Below are positions 24,579-33,034 of a DNA stretch of 38,489 nucleotides, in pieces. The notes under the pieces are model-generated. The model searched no databases. It was not told where the DNA came from and saw nothing but the letters and a program-made list of their open reading frames with translations. The first letter of the stretch is position 1; each line of letters opens with the position of its first letter. The DNA comes from Candidatus Rokuibacteriota bacterium (GTDB lineage Bacteria; Methylomirabilota; Methylomirabilia; Rokubacteriales; CSP1-6): assembly GCA_016866775.1 (NCBI GenBank), contig VGLJ01000046.1, positions 1 through 38,489 on the forward strand, written 5' to 3'. Position numbers and translations under genes: made by a program.

Positions 24579-25873
24579 GTGCCTGAGCGCGGCACCGCCG
24601 CCGGCTTCGAGGAGCAGCGCGCGCGCGATCCTCCAGAGCGAGCGCACGCGCATGCTCATCCTCGCCGGCCTGTCCGGCGCGGTGGTGGTCATCTTTCCGC
24701 TCGCCTTCCTCGTGCTGACGCTGCGGCAGGACCCCGGCGCGCGGGTTCTCGGGACCGAATGGGCGCTGCAGGTGCTCGCCGTCTTCGTGCTGCTCACGGG
24801 CTACGAGCTGACGGTCCGCCGTGTCGTCGGGCGGCGACTCGCGCAGGGGCAGAGCCTCCCGCGGCCGCTCCGATTCGTGAACGCGTTCGTCGAGACGAGC
24901 GTCCCCAGCCTGTCGATCGTGATCGGCTCGCGCCAGGTCGATCCGATCTACCCGTTGCAGAGCGCTGCCGCGTATCTCTATCCGGTGTTCATCATCCTCT
25001 CGACGCTCCGGCTCGACTTCCGGCTGTCGCTGTTCACCGGATGCGTCGCGGCGATCGAATACGTCGTCCTGTCGGCGATGTTCGCCGGCAGCAGCCGGGT
25101 CGCCGCCGGGACGCTGTTCGTGCTCCCGCCGTGCTACGCCGCCAAGGGCGTGGCGCTCATCCTGGCCGGCGTCGCCGCGGGATTCGTCGCCGACCAGATC
25201 ACGCGCCGCGTGACCGCCGCGTTTCGCGCCCTCGACGAGCGCCAGCGTGTCGTCAGCGCCTTCGGACAGCAGGTGTCGCCCGCGATCGTGGATGCGCTCC
25301 TCGAGCGGGGCGGGGACATCCCGAGCACGCGGACGTTCGTGTGCGTACTGTTCATGGACATCCGCGACTTCTCCCGGACGGTGGAGAAGAAGACGCCCGA
25401 AGAGTTCGTCGGGCACCAGAACGCCGTGTTCGGCGCCGCGATCGGGATCGTCGACCGCCACCACGGCGTGATCAACCAGTTCCTCGGCGACGGGTTCATG
25501 GCGACGTTCGGAGCGCCCGTGTCCACGGGCCGTGATTGCGAGCACGCGCTGACCGCGGCGCGCGAGCTGCTCGCGGCCGTGCAAGCGCTCTCGGAATCCG
25601 GACGCATTCCGCCCACACGCATCGGCATCGGACTGCACGCGGGCGAGGCGGTGTCCGGCAACATCCGGTACGCAGGCACGGCAGCCGAACTCGATCAGCG
25701 GCAACGTGGTGATCCTCGCCGCGCGGATCGAGCAGCTCAACAAGGCGTATGGCTCGCAGCTCCTCGCGTCGGCGGAAGTGCTGCGCGAGGCCGGCGAGCG
25801 CGGCGGCCAGTCGCTGGGCCCGGTCCAGGTCAAGGGCCACGACGCGCCGATCGAGATCTATCGCCTGGCCTGA
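24579..25873 (+). pseudogene. Membrane adenylate/guanylate cyclase with two apparent frameshifts
   Basis: A membrane domain with about six hydrophobic helices (24652-25200) is followed by a class III cyclase domain: CVLFMDIRDFSRTVEKKTP with a metal Asp, INQFLGDGFMATFGAP with the second, and RIGIGLHAGEAVSGNI. Near 25690-25700 the frame breaks, and the rest of the domain (VVILAARIEQLNKAYGSQLL, VQVKGHDAPIEIYRLA) continues one frame over to the TGA at 25871. A second break is likely at the GC run 24617-24627: GTG at 24579 gives VPERGTAAGFEEQRAR, whose natural continuation AILQSERTRM is in the frame of the main body. ATG at 24652 would otherwise start it. It is either a pseudogene or the sequence has indel errors. 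Confidence 0.75.
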
Positions 25874-25888
25874 TGTCGTGCAGGGCCG

Positions 25889-26278
25889 TCAGTCGAGGAC
25901 CGCGATGCCCTCGATCTCGACGAGAAAGTGCGGCTCGGCGAGGCCCTGCACGACGACGAGGGTGTTCGCGGGATAGGGCGGCGCGGGAAACACCTCGTCG
26001 CGCGCCGCGGCGACGAGCGAGCGATAGCCCCAGTGCGTGATGTATGTGGTCGTCTTCAGCAGGTTCCGGAAGCCGCCGCCGTAGTGCGCGAGGATCGCGG
26101 CGAGGTTGTCGTAGCACTGCCGCGCCTGCGCGCGCGCGTCGCCGATCCCCACGACCGCGCCCGACGGATCGAACGCGAGCTGCCCGGAGATGTAGAGCGT
26201 GTTGCCGGAGCGCGCGACGTGCGAGTAATGCGCTTGTGGCGGATACACGCCCGGCGGATTCTGCAGCTCGCCGGCCAT
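25889..26278 (-). CDS. RidA family (enamine/imine deaminase-like) protein
   Basis: The start is ATG at 26278, sharing one base with the amidohydrolase stop (TGATG). The 129-residue protein fits the RidA/YjgF trimer size, with HYSHVARSGNTLYISGQLAF, the middle ARAQARQCYDNLAAILAHYG, and the C-terminal FLVEIEGIAVLD. The usual catalytic Arg region reads PANTLVVVQGLAEPHFLVE; the position normally Arg (R-x-x-V) is not obvious, so deaminase activity against 2-aminoacrylate is uncertain. It could be one of the non-archetypal Rid subgroups associated with ring-degradation operons, comparable with RutC. It is the last gene of the LLM/creatininase/ABC/amidohydrolase run and converges with the frameshifted cyclase. 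Confidence 0.9.
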   Translation of the reverse strand: MAGELQNPPGVYPPQAHYSHVARSGNTLYISGQLAFDPSGAVVGIGDARAQARQCYDNLAAILAHYGGGFRNLLKTTTYITHWGYRSLVAAARDEVFPAPPYPANTLVVVQGLAEPHFLVEIEGIAVLD

Positions 26279-27666
26279 CAGGCGTTGCCGAGGAGCTCGT
26301 CCAGCTCGCGATAGTCCGGCAGCCGGCGCTCGATCGCGGCGCCGTTCCTCAGCACGACGCGATTCGACTCCGGACGCGACAGCAGCTCGCTCCACGTCCG
26401 TCCTTCGAAGAGCACGAGATCCGCCGGCACGCCGGCTCCGATGCGGCCCGCGTCCGCGAGACCCATCAGGTCGGCCGGCGTCGTCGTCACCGCGCGCGGC
26501 CAGTCGCCGACCGGGCGGTCGAGATGGCAGACGCGCGTGGCTTCGCGGAAGACCTCGAGCGCGTCGTGATCGCCGTAGCCGTGGAAGGCATCACGGCAGT
26601 TGTCGCTCGCGACGGCGATCCGGATCCGGCGCGCGGCGAGCTCGTGCAGCAGCGTGACGCCGCGCCAGCGCGGCGTGCGGCCGGGCACGCGGTCCTGCAG
26701 GTACAGGTTGCACATCGGCAGGCTGACGATGCTGATCCCGGCCTCCGCGACGAGCTGGAGCGTCTCGTCGACGATCTCGGGCGGCTGCACGGCGAGGCTG
26801 CAGCAGTGGCCGCAGACGACCTGGTTCGGGAAGCGCCGCCGGAGCACCGCGCTCGCCAGATGCGAGAGCGAGCGCGCGCCGACGTCGCCGCTCTCGTCGC
26901 AATGGAGGTCGATCGCGAGGCCGCGCTCGGCGGCGAGATCGAGCAGGCGCTCGAACAGCGCGTCGACGTCCGACGACACGTAGCCGACGGCGCCGAGGAT
27001 CCCGTTCGCCGCCGCGACGCGGTCGGCCAGCTCTTCGCCCTCACGCGTGCCGAAACGCTGGAGCGGAACGAGCGACACCCCCTGGAGCTCGACGCGACCG
27101 GCCCACTCCTTGCGGAGTCCCTCGAACACCGGCCAGCTGATCGCCGCCTGCGGACCGAGCGAGTCGAGGTTCGTCCGCACCGCCTTCGTGCCGTGCGCGT
27201 AGCTGCACTTGAGCCCGAACTCGAAGCGCTGCCGCACGTCGTCCGCTGACCAGTGCGCGCCGCGATCGGCCATCACCGCGCGGATCGCGCCGTCGAACGT
27301 GCCGTCGGGGTTCGGCGCGCGCTCCCACGTGTGGCCCTTGTCGAGGTGCGTGTGGATATCGACGAGGCATGGCCAGACTTGTCCACGTCGAAGATCGACG
27401 TGGTTGACATGGGGGGCCGCCTCTAGCGGCCCCCCAAGCCCCCCAACGCTCCGGGCGCGGAGTGAATCCGCGCCCTCCGCGACTGCCGAGTGGCCCGCGG
27501 CCGCGACCTCCGCGATCAGCGCGTCGCGAATCGCGATGTCGACGACCGTCAGGCCGTCGTCCGAGACACGCGCGCCTTCCGGTACCGCCGTGAGGAGCGT
27601 CGCCGGAACGGTCGCGTTCCTCAGCCAGTAGTTCGTCCCGCTCGGCACCGTGACGAAGCCGCTCAC
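26278..27666 (-). CDS. Amidohydrolase, cytosine deaminase-like, carrying an in-frame repeat insertion
   Basis: The start is GTG at 27666, just past the permease stop. The 462-residue protein is of the CodA-like amidohydrolase group. The metal motif PCLVDIHTHLDKGHTWE is near residue 103, IDLHCDESGD near 260 supplies another His, VVCGHCCSLA follows, and VASDNCRDAFHGYGDHD near 355 carries the catalytic Asp. It should deaminate or hydrolyse a cyclic amidine or amide in the cytoplasm. Residues 60-86, including RSVGGLGGPLEAAPHV, do not fit the family; they are encoded by a copy of the double-hairpin repeat inserted between the N-terminal beta domain and the barrel. Neighbouring ABC importer genes presumably bring in the substrate. 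Confidence 0.9.
   Translation of the reverse strand: MSGFVTVPSGTNYWLRNATVPATLLTAVPEGARVSDDGLTVVDIAIRDALIAEVAAAGHSAVAEGADSLRARSVGGLGGPLEAAPHVNHVDLRRGQVWPCLVDIHTHLDKGHTWERAPNPDGTFDGAIRAVMADRGAHWSADDVRQRFEFGLKCSYAHGTKAVRTNLDSLGPQAAISWPVFEGLRKEWAGRVELQGVSLVPLQRFGTREGEELADRVAAANGILGAVGYVSSDVDALFERLLDLAAERGLAIDLHCDESGDVGARSLSHLASAVLRRRFPNQVVCGHCCSLAVQPPEIVDETLQLVAEAGISIVSLPMCNLYLQDRVPGRTPRWRGVTLLHELAARRIRIAVASDNCRDAFHGYGDHDALEVFREATRVCHLDRPVGDWPRAVTTTPADLMGLADAGRIGAGVPADLVLFEGRTWSELLSRPESNRVVLRNGAAIERRLPDYRELDELLGNA
27410..27487. repeat. Dispersed double-hairpin repeat, copy B (inside the amidohydrolase gene)
   Basis: This 78-bp element (26 codons) aligns with the reverse complement of 3501-3574. 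Hairpin 1 has 10-bp arms GGGGGGCCGC (27411-27420) and GCGGCCCCCC (27426-27435). Hairpin 2 has 9-bp arms GGGCGCGGA (27453-27461) and TCCGCGCCC (27467-27475) around the loop GTGAA. Compared with copy A, two adjacent pairs of hairpin 2 are swapped on both arms, so pairing is kept. The length is a multiple of three and contains no stop in the host frame. Confidence 0.9.
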
Positions 27667-27667
27667 C

Positions 27668-28537
27668 TCAACCCTCGCGCTTGACCGCGCTCTCGTGCCA
27701 CTTGCGCAGGACGAGATAGGAGAGCCCGTTGAGCAGCAGGAAGATCACGATGCCGGTGCAGGTGATCATGAACAGCGCGGCGAACATGCGCGGGATCTGC
27801 ATCGTGTAGCCGGACTCGAGCACGCGATACGCGAGCCCCGACTGCGTGCCGCCCGTGCCGGCGACGAACTCGGCCACGACCGCGCCGATCAGCGCGAGGC
27901 CGCCGCTGATGCGGAGCCCGCCGAGGAAGTACGGCATCGCGCTCGGCAGCCGCAGGTACCAGAAGACCTGGCGGCGCGAGGCGCCGTAGAGCTGGAAGAG
28001 GTTCAGCAGGTTGTGGTCGGCGCTGTTGAGGCCGAGCGTCGTGTTGGACACGATCGGGAAGAACGCGACGATCCACGCGCAGATCAAGAGCGCGATCGGG
28101 ATGTTCTTCACCCAGATGATGATCAGCGGCGCGATCGCGACCACCGGAGTGACTTGCAGGATGACCGCGTACGGGAAGAGCGAGCGCTCGACCCAGCGCG
28201 ACTGGGTGAAGAGGATCGCGATGAGCACGCCCGCCACCGTGGCGACGAAGAGCGCCGCGCCGGTGATGGCGAGCGTGACGAGCAGCGACGGGTAGAGCGT
28301 GCCCCAGTCCTTGACGAGCGTCCCGATGATGAGCAGCGGCCCGGGCAGGATGTAGTAGGGGATCTCCTTCACGCGGACGAGCAGCTCCCAGAGCACGAGC
28401 ACGATCACGCCGATCGCGACCGGCGGGAGGGCGCGGCCGGCGACCGTCCAGAGATCGACGCGACGCTGCGTGGCCGGCGGTGAGTCGGCGTCGCCGACGG
28501 CGGCGCGCTTGCCTTCGATCGTCGGAACACTCGCCAT
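27668..28537 (-). CDS. ABC transporter permease (NitT/TauT type)
   Basis: This 289-residue inner-membrane protein has about six hydrophobic helices after a charged N-terminus of some 35 residues. The ATPase-contact EAA loop reads LYGASRRQVFWYLRLPSAMP followed by YFLGGLRISGGLALIGAV, typical of permeases for nitrate, sulfonate and pyrimidine-precursor importers (SsuC/ThiX type). It works as a homodimer with the ATPase and binding protein encoded directly upstream (16 nt away). The substrate follows the binding protein, which is not defined. Confidence 0.92.
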   Translation of the reverse strand: MASVPTIEGKRAAVGDADSPPATQRRVDLWTVAGRALPPVAIGVIVLVLWELLVRVKEIPYYILPGPLLIIGTLVKDWGTLYPSLLVTLAITGAALFVATVAGVLIAILFTQSRWVERSLFPYAVILQVTPVVAIAPLIIIWVKNIPIALLICAWIVAFFPIVSNTTLGLNSADHNLLNLFQLYGASRRQVFWYLRLPSAMPYFLGGLRISGGLALIGAVVAEFVAGTGGTQSGLAYRVLESGYTMQIPRMFAALFMITCTGIVIFLLLNGLSYLVLRKWHESAVKREG

Positions 28538-28553
28538 GCGCGTTACCGCCGCC

Positions 28554-29303
28554 TCACGCGCGCGTCGCCTCGGCGAGGCGCGCGGAGACGTTCCGGCAGT
28601 ACTCGTTGTAGAGGGGCGAGGTGCGGAAGCTCTCGTCGCGCGGCGCCGGCGCGTCGATCGTGACCTCGCTCGCCGTGCGCCCCGGCCGCGCGGTCATCAC
28701 CGCGATGCGCGTCGAGAGGTACACCGACTCGTACACGCTGTGGGTCACGAACACGACGGTCCACCGCTGCTTCGCCCACAGCGTGAGCAGGTCGTTGTCG
28801 AGCTTGAACCGCGTGATCTCGTCGAGCGACGCGAACGGCTCGTCCATCAGGAGGAGCCGCGGGTGCGTGACGAGCGCGCGCGCGATCGACACGCGCATCT
28901 TCATGCCCCCCGACAGCTCGCGCGGATACGCGTGCTCGAAGCCGTCGAGGCCCACCATCTCGATCGCCTCGCGCACGCGCGCGCCCGCTTCGTCCGGGGG
29001 CACGCCGCGCAGCTTCAGCGGGAGGAGGACGTTCTTCCTGACGGTCGCCCACGGCATCAGCGTCGGCTCCTGGAAGACGAAGCCGATGTCGCCTCGGCCG
29101 CCGTCCTTGGTGCCGGACCATTCGATGCGGCCGCCCGACACCTCGCCGAGCCCGGCGACCAGGCGAAGCACCGTGCTCTTCCCGCACCCGGACGGGCCGA
29201 GCAGACTCAGGAACTCGCCTTCACCCACCGCGAGATCGAGGCCGCGCAGGGCGACGACGCCGTTGCCGTAGACCTTGTCGACGCGTGAGAGTCGCGCGAT
29301 CAC
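28554..29303 (-). CDS. ABC transporter ATP-binding protein (NitT/TauT type)
   Basis: The start is GTG at 29303, overlapping the binding-protein stop in GTGA. The 249-residue ATPase has Walker [10 protein letters not shown] near residue 40, the Q-loop in [14 protein letters not shown], the signature [15 protein letters not shown], Walker [14 protein letters not shown], and the switch His in FVTHSVYES. Gln in the usual LSGGMRQR position is Lys here, a common variant. It energises uptake by the adjacent permease. The genes binding protein, ATPase, permease are in the canonical order of such importers. Confidence 0.95.
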   Translation of the reverse strand: MIARLSRVDKVYGNGVVALRGLDLAVGEGEFLSLLGPSGCGKSTVLRLVAGLGEVSGGRIEWSGTKDGGRGDIGFVFQEPTLMPWATVRKNVLLPLKLRGVPPDEAGARVREAIEMVGLDGFEHAYPRELSGGMKMRVSIARALVTHPRLLLMDEPFASLDEITRFKLDNDLLTLWAKQRWTVVFVTHSVYESVYLSTRIAVMTARPGRTASEVTIDAPAPRDESFRTSPLYNEYCRNVSARLAEATRA

Positions 29304-30325
29304 GCCTTCTTCAGGTGCATGGCGTGCTTCTTGTTCACGAACTGCAGCGTGTAGGCGCGCTTGAGATCGAGATCGGCAGGATACAGACCCGCCTCGACCA
29401 TGATCGAGTGGAAGTCCTTCCAGCGCGCGTCGGTCATCGCGCCGACGCCGAGCTTCTCCGCGTCGCCGGAGTCGACGATCCCGTACTTCTTCAAGGTCGC
29501 GATGCTGTGCGCGATCTGGTCGTCGGCCATCTCCGGGTTGTCCTTCTTGATGAGCGCGTTCGCCGGGCCCGGATCGCCGTAGAGGTAGCTGTACCAGCCC
29601 TCGATCGTCGAGTTCACGAACCGCTGCACGACGTCGGGCTTCTCCTTGACGAGCTTCCACGACGTCTCCATGGTCGTCGCGTAGGTCGAATAGCCGCCGT
29701 CCGCCAGCAGGTGGACGACGATCTTCGCGCCCGCCTTCTCGATCTTGTACGGCTCGCTCGTGAGGAAGCCCTGCTGGATCGCCGTCTTGTCGGCGAGGAA
29801 CGGCGCCATGTTGAACGTGTAGGTCCGGATCTGGTCGTCGGTGTAGCCGAACTTCACGCGCAGGAACTGCCAGTACCCGGCGCGCGCGACCGGCGAGATC
29901 ATGATCGGCTTGCCCTTCATCGCCGTGAGCGAGTCGTTGCCCTGCCCGGCGTGCGCGATGAGGACCTGCGGGTCCTTCTGGAAGACCGTGCCCACGCAGA
30001 CCATCGGGATGTTGTTCTTCACGTAGTTCAGCGCGCTGAAGCAGTTCGACCCCATGTTGAAGTCGATCGTGCCGGCGGCGAGGAGCTGCGGATGGTTGAT
30101 CTGCGGGCCGCCCATGCGGATCGTCACGTCGAGGCCGGCCTTCTTGTAGATGCCCGTCGCGACGGCCTGGTAGTAGCCGCCGTGCTCGGCCTGCGCCTTC
30201 CAGTTGGTCCCGAACGTGAGCTTCTCCACGCCCTGCGCGCGCGCCGGCGCGGCGCCCCACGGACCGACCGAACCGGCCGCGGCGAGAGCGGATGCCTTCA
30301 GGAACGAGCGGCGCGTCACGATCAT
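29300..30325 (-). CDS. ABC transporter substrate-binding protein (NMT1/THI5-like), Tat-exported
   Basis: The start is ATG at 30325, overlapping the creatininase stop in ATGA with AGGAGG a few bases upstream. The N-terminus [19 protein letters not shown] is a twin-arginine signal ending around APARAQ, so it is exported folded. The mature part (341 residues in all) begins [20 protein letters not shown], then [21 protein letters not shown], the usual NMT1/SsuA two-lobe pattern. [13 protein letters not shown] resembles pyrimidine-precursor and other heterocycle-binding members; an N-heterocycle ligand is inferred from the enzymes around it. Tat export rather than Sec is notable for this family. 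Confidence 0.92.
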   Translation of the reverse strand: MIVTRRSFLKASALAAAGSVGPWGAAPARAQGVEKLTFGTNWKAQAEHGGYYQAVATGIYKKAGLDVTIRMGGPQINHPQLLAAGTIDFNMGSNCFSALNYVKNNIPMVCVGTVFQKDPQVLIAHAGQGNDSLTAMKGKPIMISPVARAGYWQFLRVKFGYTDDQIRTYTFNMAPFLADKTAIQQGFLTSEPYKIEKAGAKIVVHLLADGGYSTYATTMETSWKLVKEKPDVVQRFVNSTIEGWYSYLYGDPGPANALIKKDNPEMADDQIAHSIATLKKYGIVDSGDAEKLGVGAMTDARWKDFHSIMVEAGLYPADLDLKRAYTLQFVNKKHAMHLKKA

Positions 30326-31188
30326 CGGCGGTCCTCCTGGTCTTTCGGTGCCTGGCGAACCTCGCGCTTCGGGCTTCGGTAGATCGCTTCGAGGAGCTCG
30401 GCGAGCCGCGCGGCCTTCGCCTCGCACATGATCTTGCCCTTCTCGGCGGACGACGGATGCGGATTGCCGATCGCGCCCGTCCGCGAGAGGTCCGACGCGA
30501 TCCACGCCTCGATGACGTCGTTGCCCTTGAACGAGTACCCGATGTCCGGCGTGGGATCGAAGATCCATCCCTCGGCGCGGTCCATGTGCACCAGCTCGGG
30601 CGTGAGATGCCGGACCATCGACGTCTCGGTGTCGCCGGAATGCATCGCGATCGCCGCTTCCGCGGGCGCGACGAGCCCGGGCACTTGCCCGATGCCGCCG
30701 AGGAAGATCTTGAACACGCGCATGTCGGTCTCGATCCGGAGATCGCGGAAGAAGTCGTCGAGCGTGCCGACGTTCCCGCCGTGGCTGCCGAGGAGGACGA
30801 GCTTCGAGAACCCGCTGCGCGCGACCGAGGTCCCGATGTCCTTGAGCACCATGCGCAGCGTCTCGCCGGAGAACGTCAGCGTGCCGGGGAAGTCATGGTG
30901 CTCGGTGCTCTTGCCGAAGTTCGTGGGCGGCAGCGCCAGCACCATCACGTCGTCGGAGAGCCGCGCGAGCGCCCCGCCGAGCAGCTCCATGCCGACGAGC
31001 GTGTCGGTGATGAGCGGCAGGTGCGGGCCGTGCTGCTCGACGGCGCCGATGTTGATGACGGCGGTCGCGTTGGGATCGCTCTTCGCGATCGCGTCGATCT
31101 CCTGCCACGTGTAGTACGCCCAGTAGCGCCGCGGCGGGATCGATCCGTGGAGCCCGGTGCCGATGGTCGGCGGCAGATCTTTCAGCAT
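30322..31188 (-). CDS. Creatininase family amidohydrolase
   Basis: The start is ATG at 31188 with GGAGG immediately before it, inside the end of the LLM gene. The 288-residue protein has the creatininase metal motifs [18 protein letters not shown] (Glu, His, Asp ligands), [19 protein letters not shown], and [19 protein letters not shown] with the later Glu/His. Members hydrolyse cyclic amides such as creatinine, or formamides in cofactor and pigment synthesis (MftE, ArfB). Its setting between an LLM oxidoreductase and an importer for heterocycles favours catabolic ring amide hydrolysis. Confidence 0.93.
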   Translation of the reverse strand: MLKDLPPTIGTGLHGSIPPRRYWAYYTWQEIDAIAKSDPNATAVINIGAVEQHGPHLPLITDTLVGMELLGGALARLSDDVMVLALPPTNFGKSTEHHDFPGTLTFSGETLRMVLKDIGTSVARSGFSKLVLLGSHGGNVGTLDDFFRDLRIETDMRVFKIFLGGIGQVPGLVAPAEAAIAMHSGDTETSMVRHLTPELVHMDRAEGWIFDPTPDIGYSFKGNDVIEAWIASDLSRTGAIGNPHPSSAEKGKIMCEAKAARLAELLEAIYRSPKREVRQAPKDQEDRR

Positions 31189-32315
31189 GATCCCTCCAGC
31201 GCCGGACGGACGTCCGTCCAGAACCGTTCCAGCTGCTCGAGCGTCTCGGCCCGGCGCATCCCGGGCAGGTGCGGGAAGATCACGAGGGATTCGTAGCCGA
31301 CGTCGTCGTGCATCGCGAGCAGCGTGTCGCGCGCCTGCTCGGCCGTGCCGACGATCCACGACTTGCCCGCCATCCGCTCTTCGAGGGTGAACGGGCCGCG
31401 GCTCGCCAGCGCCGTGTTGCGGCGGATGATGTTCGGCCACAGGAGCTTCGTCAGTTCGTCGTGCCCGCGCCGCGCGGTCGCGATCGCCCGCTCCGGCGAA
31501 TCCGCGATGTGGAGCTGGACCTGGAGCATGCGGTCTTCGCCCGGGCGCAGCTTCACCCCGTGGGCTTCCTCGACGACCGTGGCGTACCGCTTCCACATCG
31601 GCACCAGGCGCTCCCACGGGTGGTTGGCGAGCACGCCGATATGGCGCTGGCGCGCCGCGTAGACGAGCGTCTCCTCGGTGGCGATGGGCTGGTAGATGCG
31701 GACCGGCGTGTTCATCGGCCGCGGCACCAGCGGGAACTCGTGCACCGGCTCGCCGCGGAACGTCAGCTCGTCGGGCGGGATCGTGTAGTGCTTGCCGCGA
31801 TGGGAGAACCGCTCGCTCGAGGTCGCGGCCTTGAAGATCTCGACCTGCTCCTCGAAGACCTCGCGGTTCGCGAGGTCGTCGGCGTTGTTGCCGTAGCCGA
31901 CGTTGACGCCGAAGACGTTCGACTCGCGCTCCTCCGTGCCGCGCCCGATGCCGCACAAGAGCCGGCCGCCGGACAGGACGTCCGCGAGCGCGTAGTCCTC
32001 CGCGAAGTGGATCGGATGCCACGCGGTCAGGACGTGGATGAGCGCGCCGAGCTTGATGCGCCGGGTCTGCTGCGCGAGGACCGCGTTCAACAGGACGACG
32101 TTCGGCACCACCTCGAACCCGTGGTTGTGGAAGTGGTGCTCGGCGGACCAGAAGGAGTCGTACCCGAGCGTGTCGCAGGTCTTCGCATAGGCGATCAGGT
32201 CGCCGTAGACGCGGCGGTAGTCTTCCTGGCCGTAGTTCCGCTTGTGCGCCGGCGGGCCGTCGACGCCGGCGTCGGGCATGTCCACGGTCCCATAGAAGAA
32301 CGCGCCGAAGTGCAT
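31182..32315 (-). CDS. LLM-class flavin-dependent oxidoreductase
   Basis: This 377-residue luciferase-like protein starts MHFGAFFYGTVDMPDAGVDG and has YDSFWSAEHHFHNHGFEVVP, IKLGALIHVLTAWHPIHFAE and ADVLSGGRLLCGIGRGTEER, the family blocks. The Glu-His-His of the active site is present. It is the first gene of the minus-strand run that also encodes creatininase, ABC importer, amidohydrolase and RidA. RutA, a member of this superfamily, opens the uracil ring with O2; a related ring-opening or N-dealkylating reaction is plausible. A GGGAG ribosome site lies at 6-10 nt upstream of the ATG. No convincing promoter is visible in 32316-32476. Confidence 0.92.
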   Translation of the reverse strand: MHFGAFFYGTVDMPDAGVDGPPAHKRNYGQEDYRRVYGDLIAYAKTCDTLGYDSFWSAEHHFHNHGFEVVPNVVLLNAVLAQQTRRIKLGALIHVLTAWHPIHFAEDYALADVLSGGRLLCGIGRGTEERESNVFGVNVGYGNNADDLANREVFEEQVEIFKAATSSERFSHRGKHYTIPPDELTFRGEPVHEFPLVPRPMNTPVRIYQPIATEETLVYAARQRHIGVLANHPWERLVPMWKRYATVVEEAHGVKLRPGEDRMLQVQLHIADSPERAIATARRGHDELTKLLWPNIIRRNTALASRGPFTLEERMAGKSWIVGTAEQARDTLLAMHDDVGYESLVIFPHLPGMRRAETLEQLERFWTDVRPALEGSC

Positions 32316-32476
32316 CCGGGTCTCCCGCCATCGTGTCGGAGGGCACTGCCTACGGCGTGCGCTGCCGTTGCTCGGAGATACACCAAGAGCACGGCGCGAC
32401 GCAACATCGGACGCCGGCGAGCGTCAGGCAGCCAACGGAACGGGCACCCGTCACCCGTCAATTCACGTCACGATCC
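32316..32476. other. Non-coding gap upstream of the LLM operon
   Basis: This 161-bp gap must hold the promoter for the minus-strand operon below it. A weak TTGCGT / 17 bp / GTATCT pair on the minus strand is the best candidate I see. No repeat, RNA gene or further reading frame is apparent. Confidence 0.35.
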
Positions 32477-32935
32477 CTACTTCGCGAAGATATTGGCCCG
32501 CGGCCCCATGCCACGGATCTCGACCTCGACGGGCTCGCCCTTGGTGAAGAGGAAGTGCCACGTCTTCGCGGGCTCGAAGATGTAGGTGCCCGGCGGGAGC
32601 GCGACCGCCTTCGCGGGATCCATCGTCTCGCCGTGCCCGAGGTACCACGTGCCCGAGAGCACCGTGATCTCCTCGTCCAGCGGATGGTGATGCGGCGCGT
32701 TCACGAGATTGGGCGGATACTTCGCGCGGAGAACGTACGGGCCCGGCTTGTTCGGATCGCCGCTCAGGACCGCGACCTGGACGCCGGGCGCCCGCGGACT
32801 TTCGGCTCACTTGAAGTCGGACGGCGTCAGCACGCGAACGCCAGCGGGCACACCCTGCGCGTGCGCCTCGACCACGCACGTGACACTCGCCGCGAGCACG
32901 ACGAACGCGACGGCGCCTCGGAGCCATGCATCCAT
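32477..32935 (-). pseudogene. Secreted cupin-domain protein interrupted by an in-frame TGA
   Basis: The frame opens at ATG 32935 with a signal peptide (GAVAFVVLAASVTCVVEAHA) and continues VPAGVRVLTPSDFK to a TGA at 32809-32807. In the same frame, translation would resume AESPRAPGVQVAVLSGDPNK and run through the cupin core (HHHPLDEEITVLSGTWYLG, LPPGTYIFEPAKTWHFLF) to the proper end MGPRANIFAK. Relatives usually have Trp at the position of the stop (LxxxDxKW-xxP), so a TGG-to-TGA change is likely. The full length would be 152 residues. A remnant starting at ATG 32704 would lack the first strands and the signal peptide. It is divergent from the HxlR-type regulator. Confidence 0.85.
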
Positions 32936-32981
32936 GTCCTGTCCTCCCGCTCCCTCGATATCCCGCGGCGTGGGACGGGAC

Positions 32982-33000
32982 TAGTCCAAAGACTGGACTA
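32982..33000. promoter_or_regulatory. Inverted repeat between cupin and HxlR genes (candidate operator)
   Basis: TAGTCC (32982-32987) and GGACTA (32995-33000) form a perfect 6-bp inverted repeat around AAAGACT. It is centred between two divergent start codons, 35-47 bp from each. Winged-helix dimers such as HxlR proteins bind sites of this kind, so autoregulation and control of the cupin are plausible. Confidence 0.55.
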
Positions 33001-33034
33001 CTGCGGCGCCGGGGCGCGTGCTACGGTCCGCGCC

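Noticed and set aside
27650-28483. A plus-strand open frame of 277 codons opposite the ABC permease
   Set aside because: It is highly charged, with Arg, Asp and Glu repeats, which is the typical complement of a GC-rich membrane-protein gene. The permease on the minus strand is clear.
32807-32809. General reassignment of TGA as a sense codon
   Set aside because: Many intact genes in the window end at TGA, often in ATGA overlaps with the next start, so TGA is a normal stop here.
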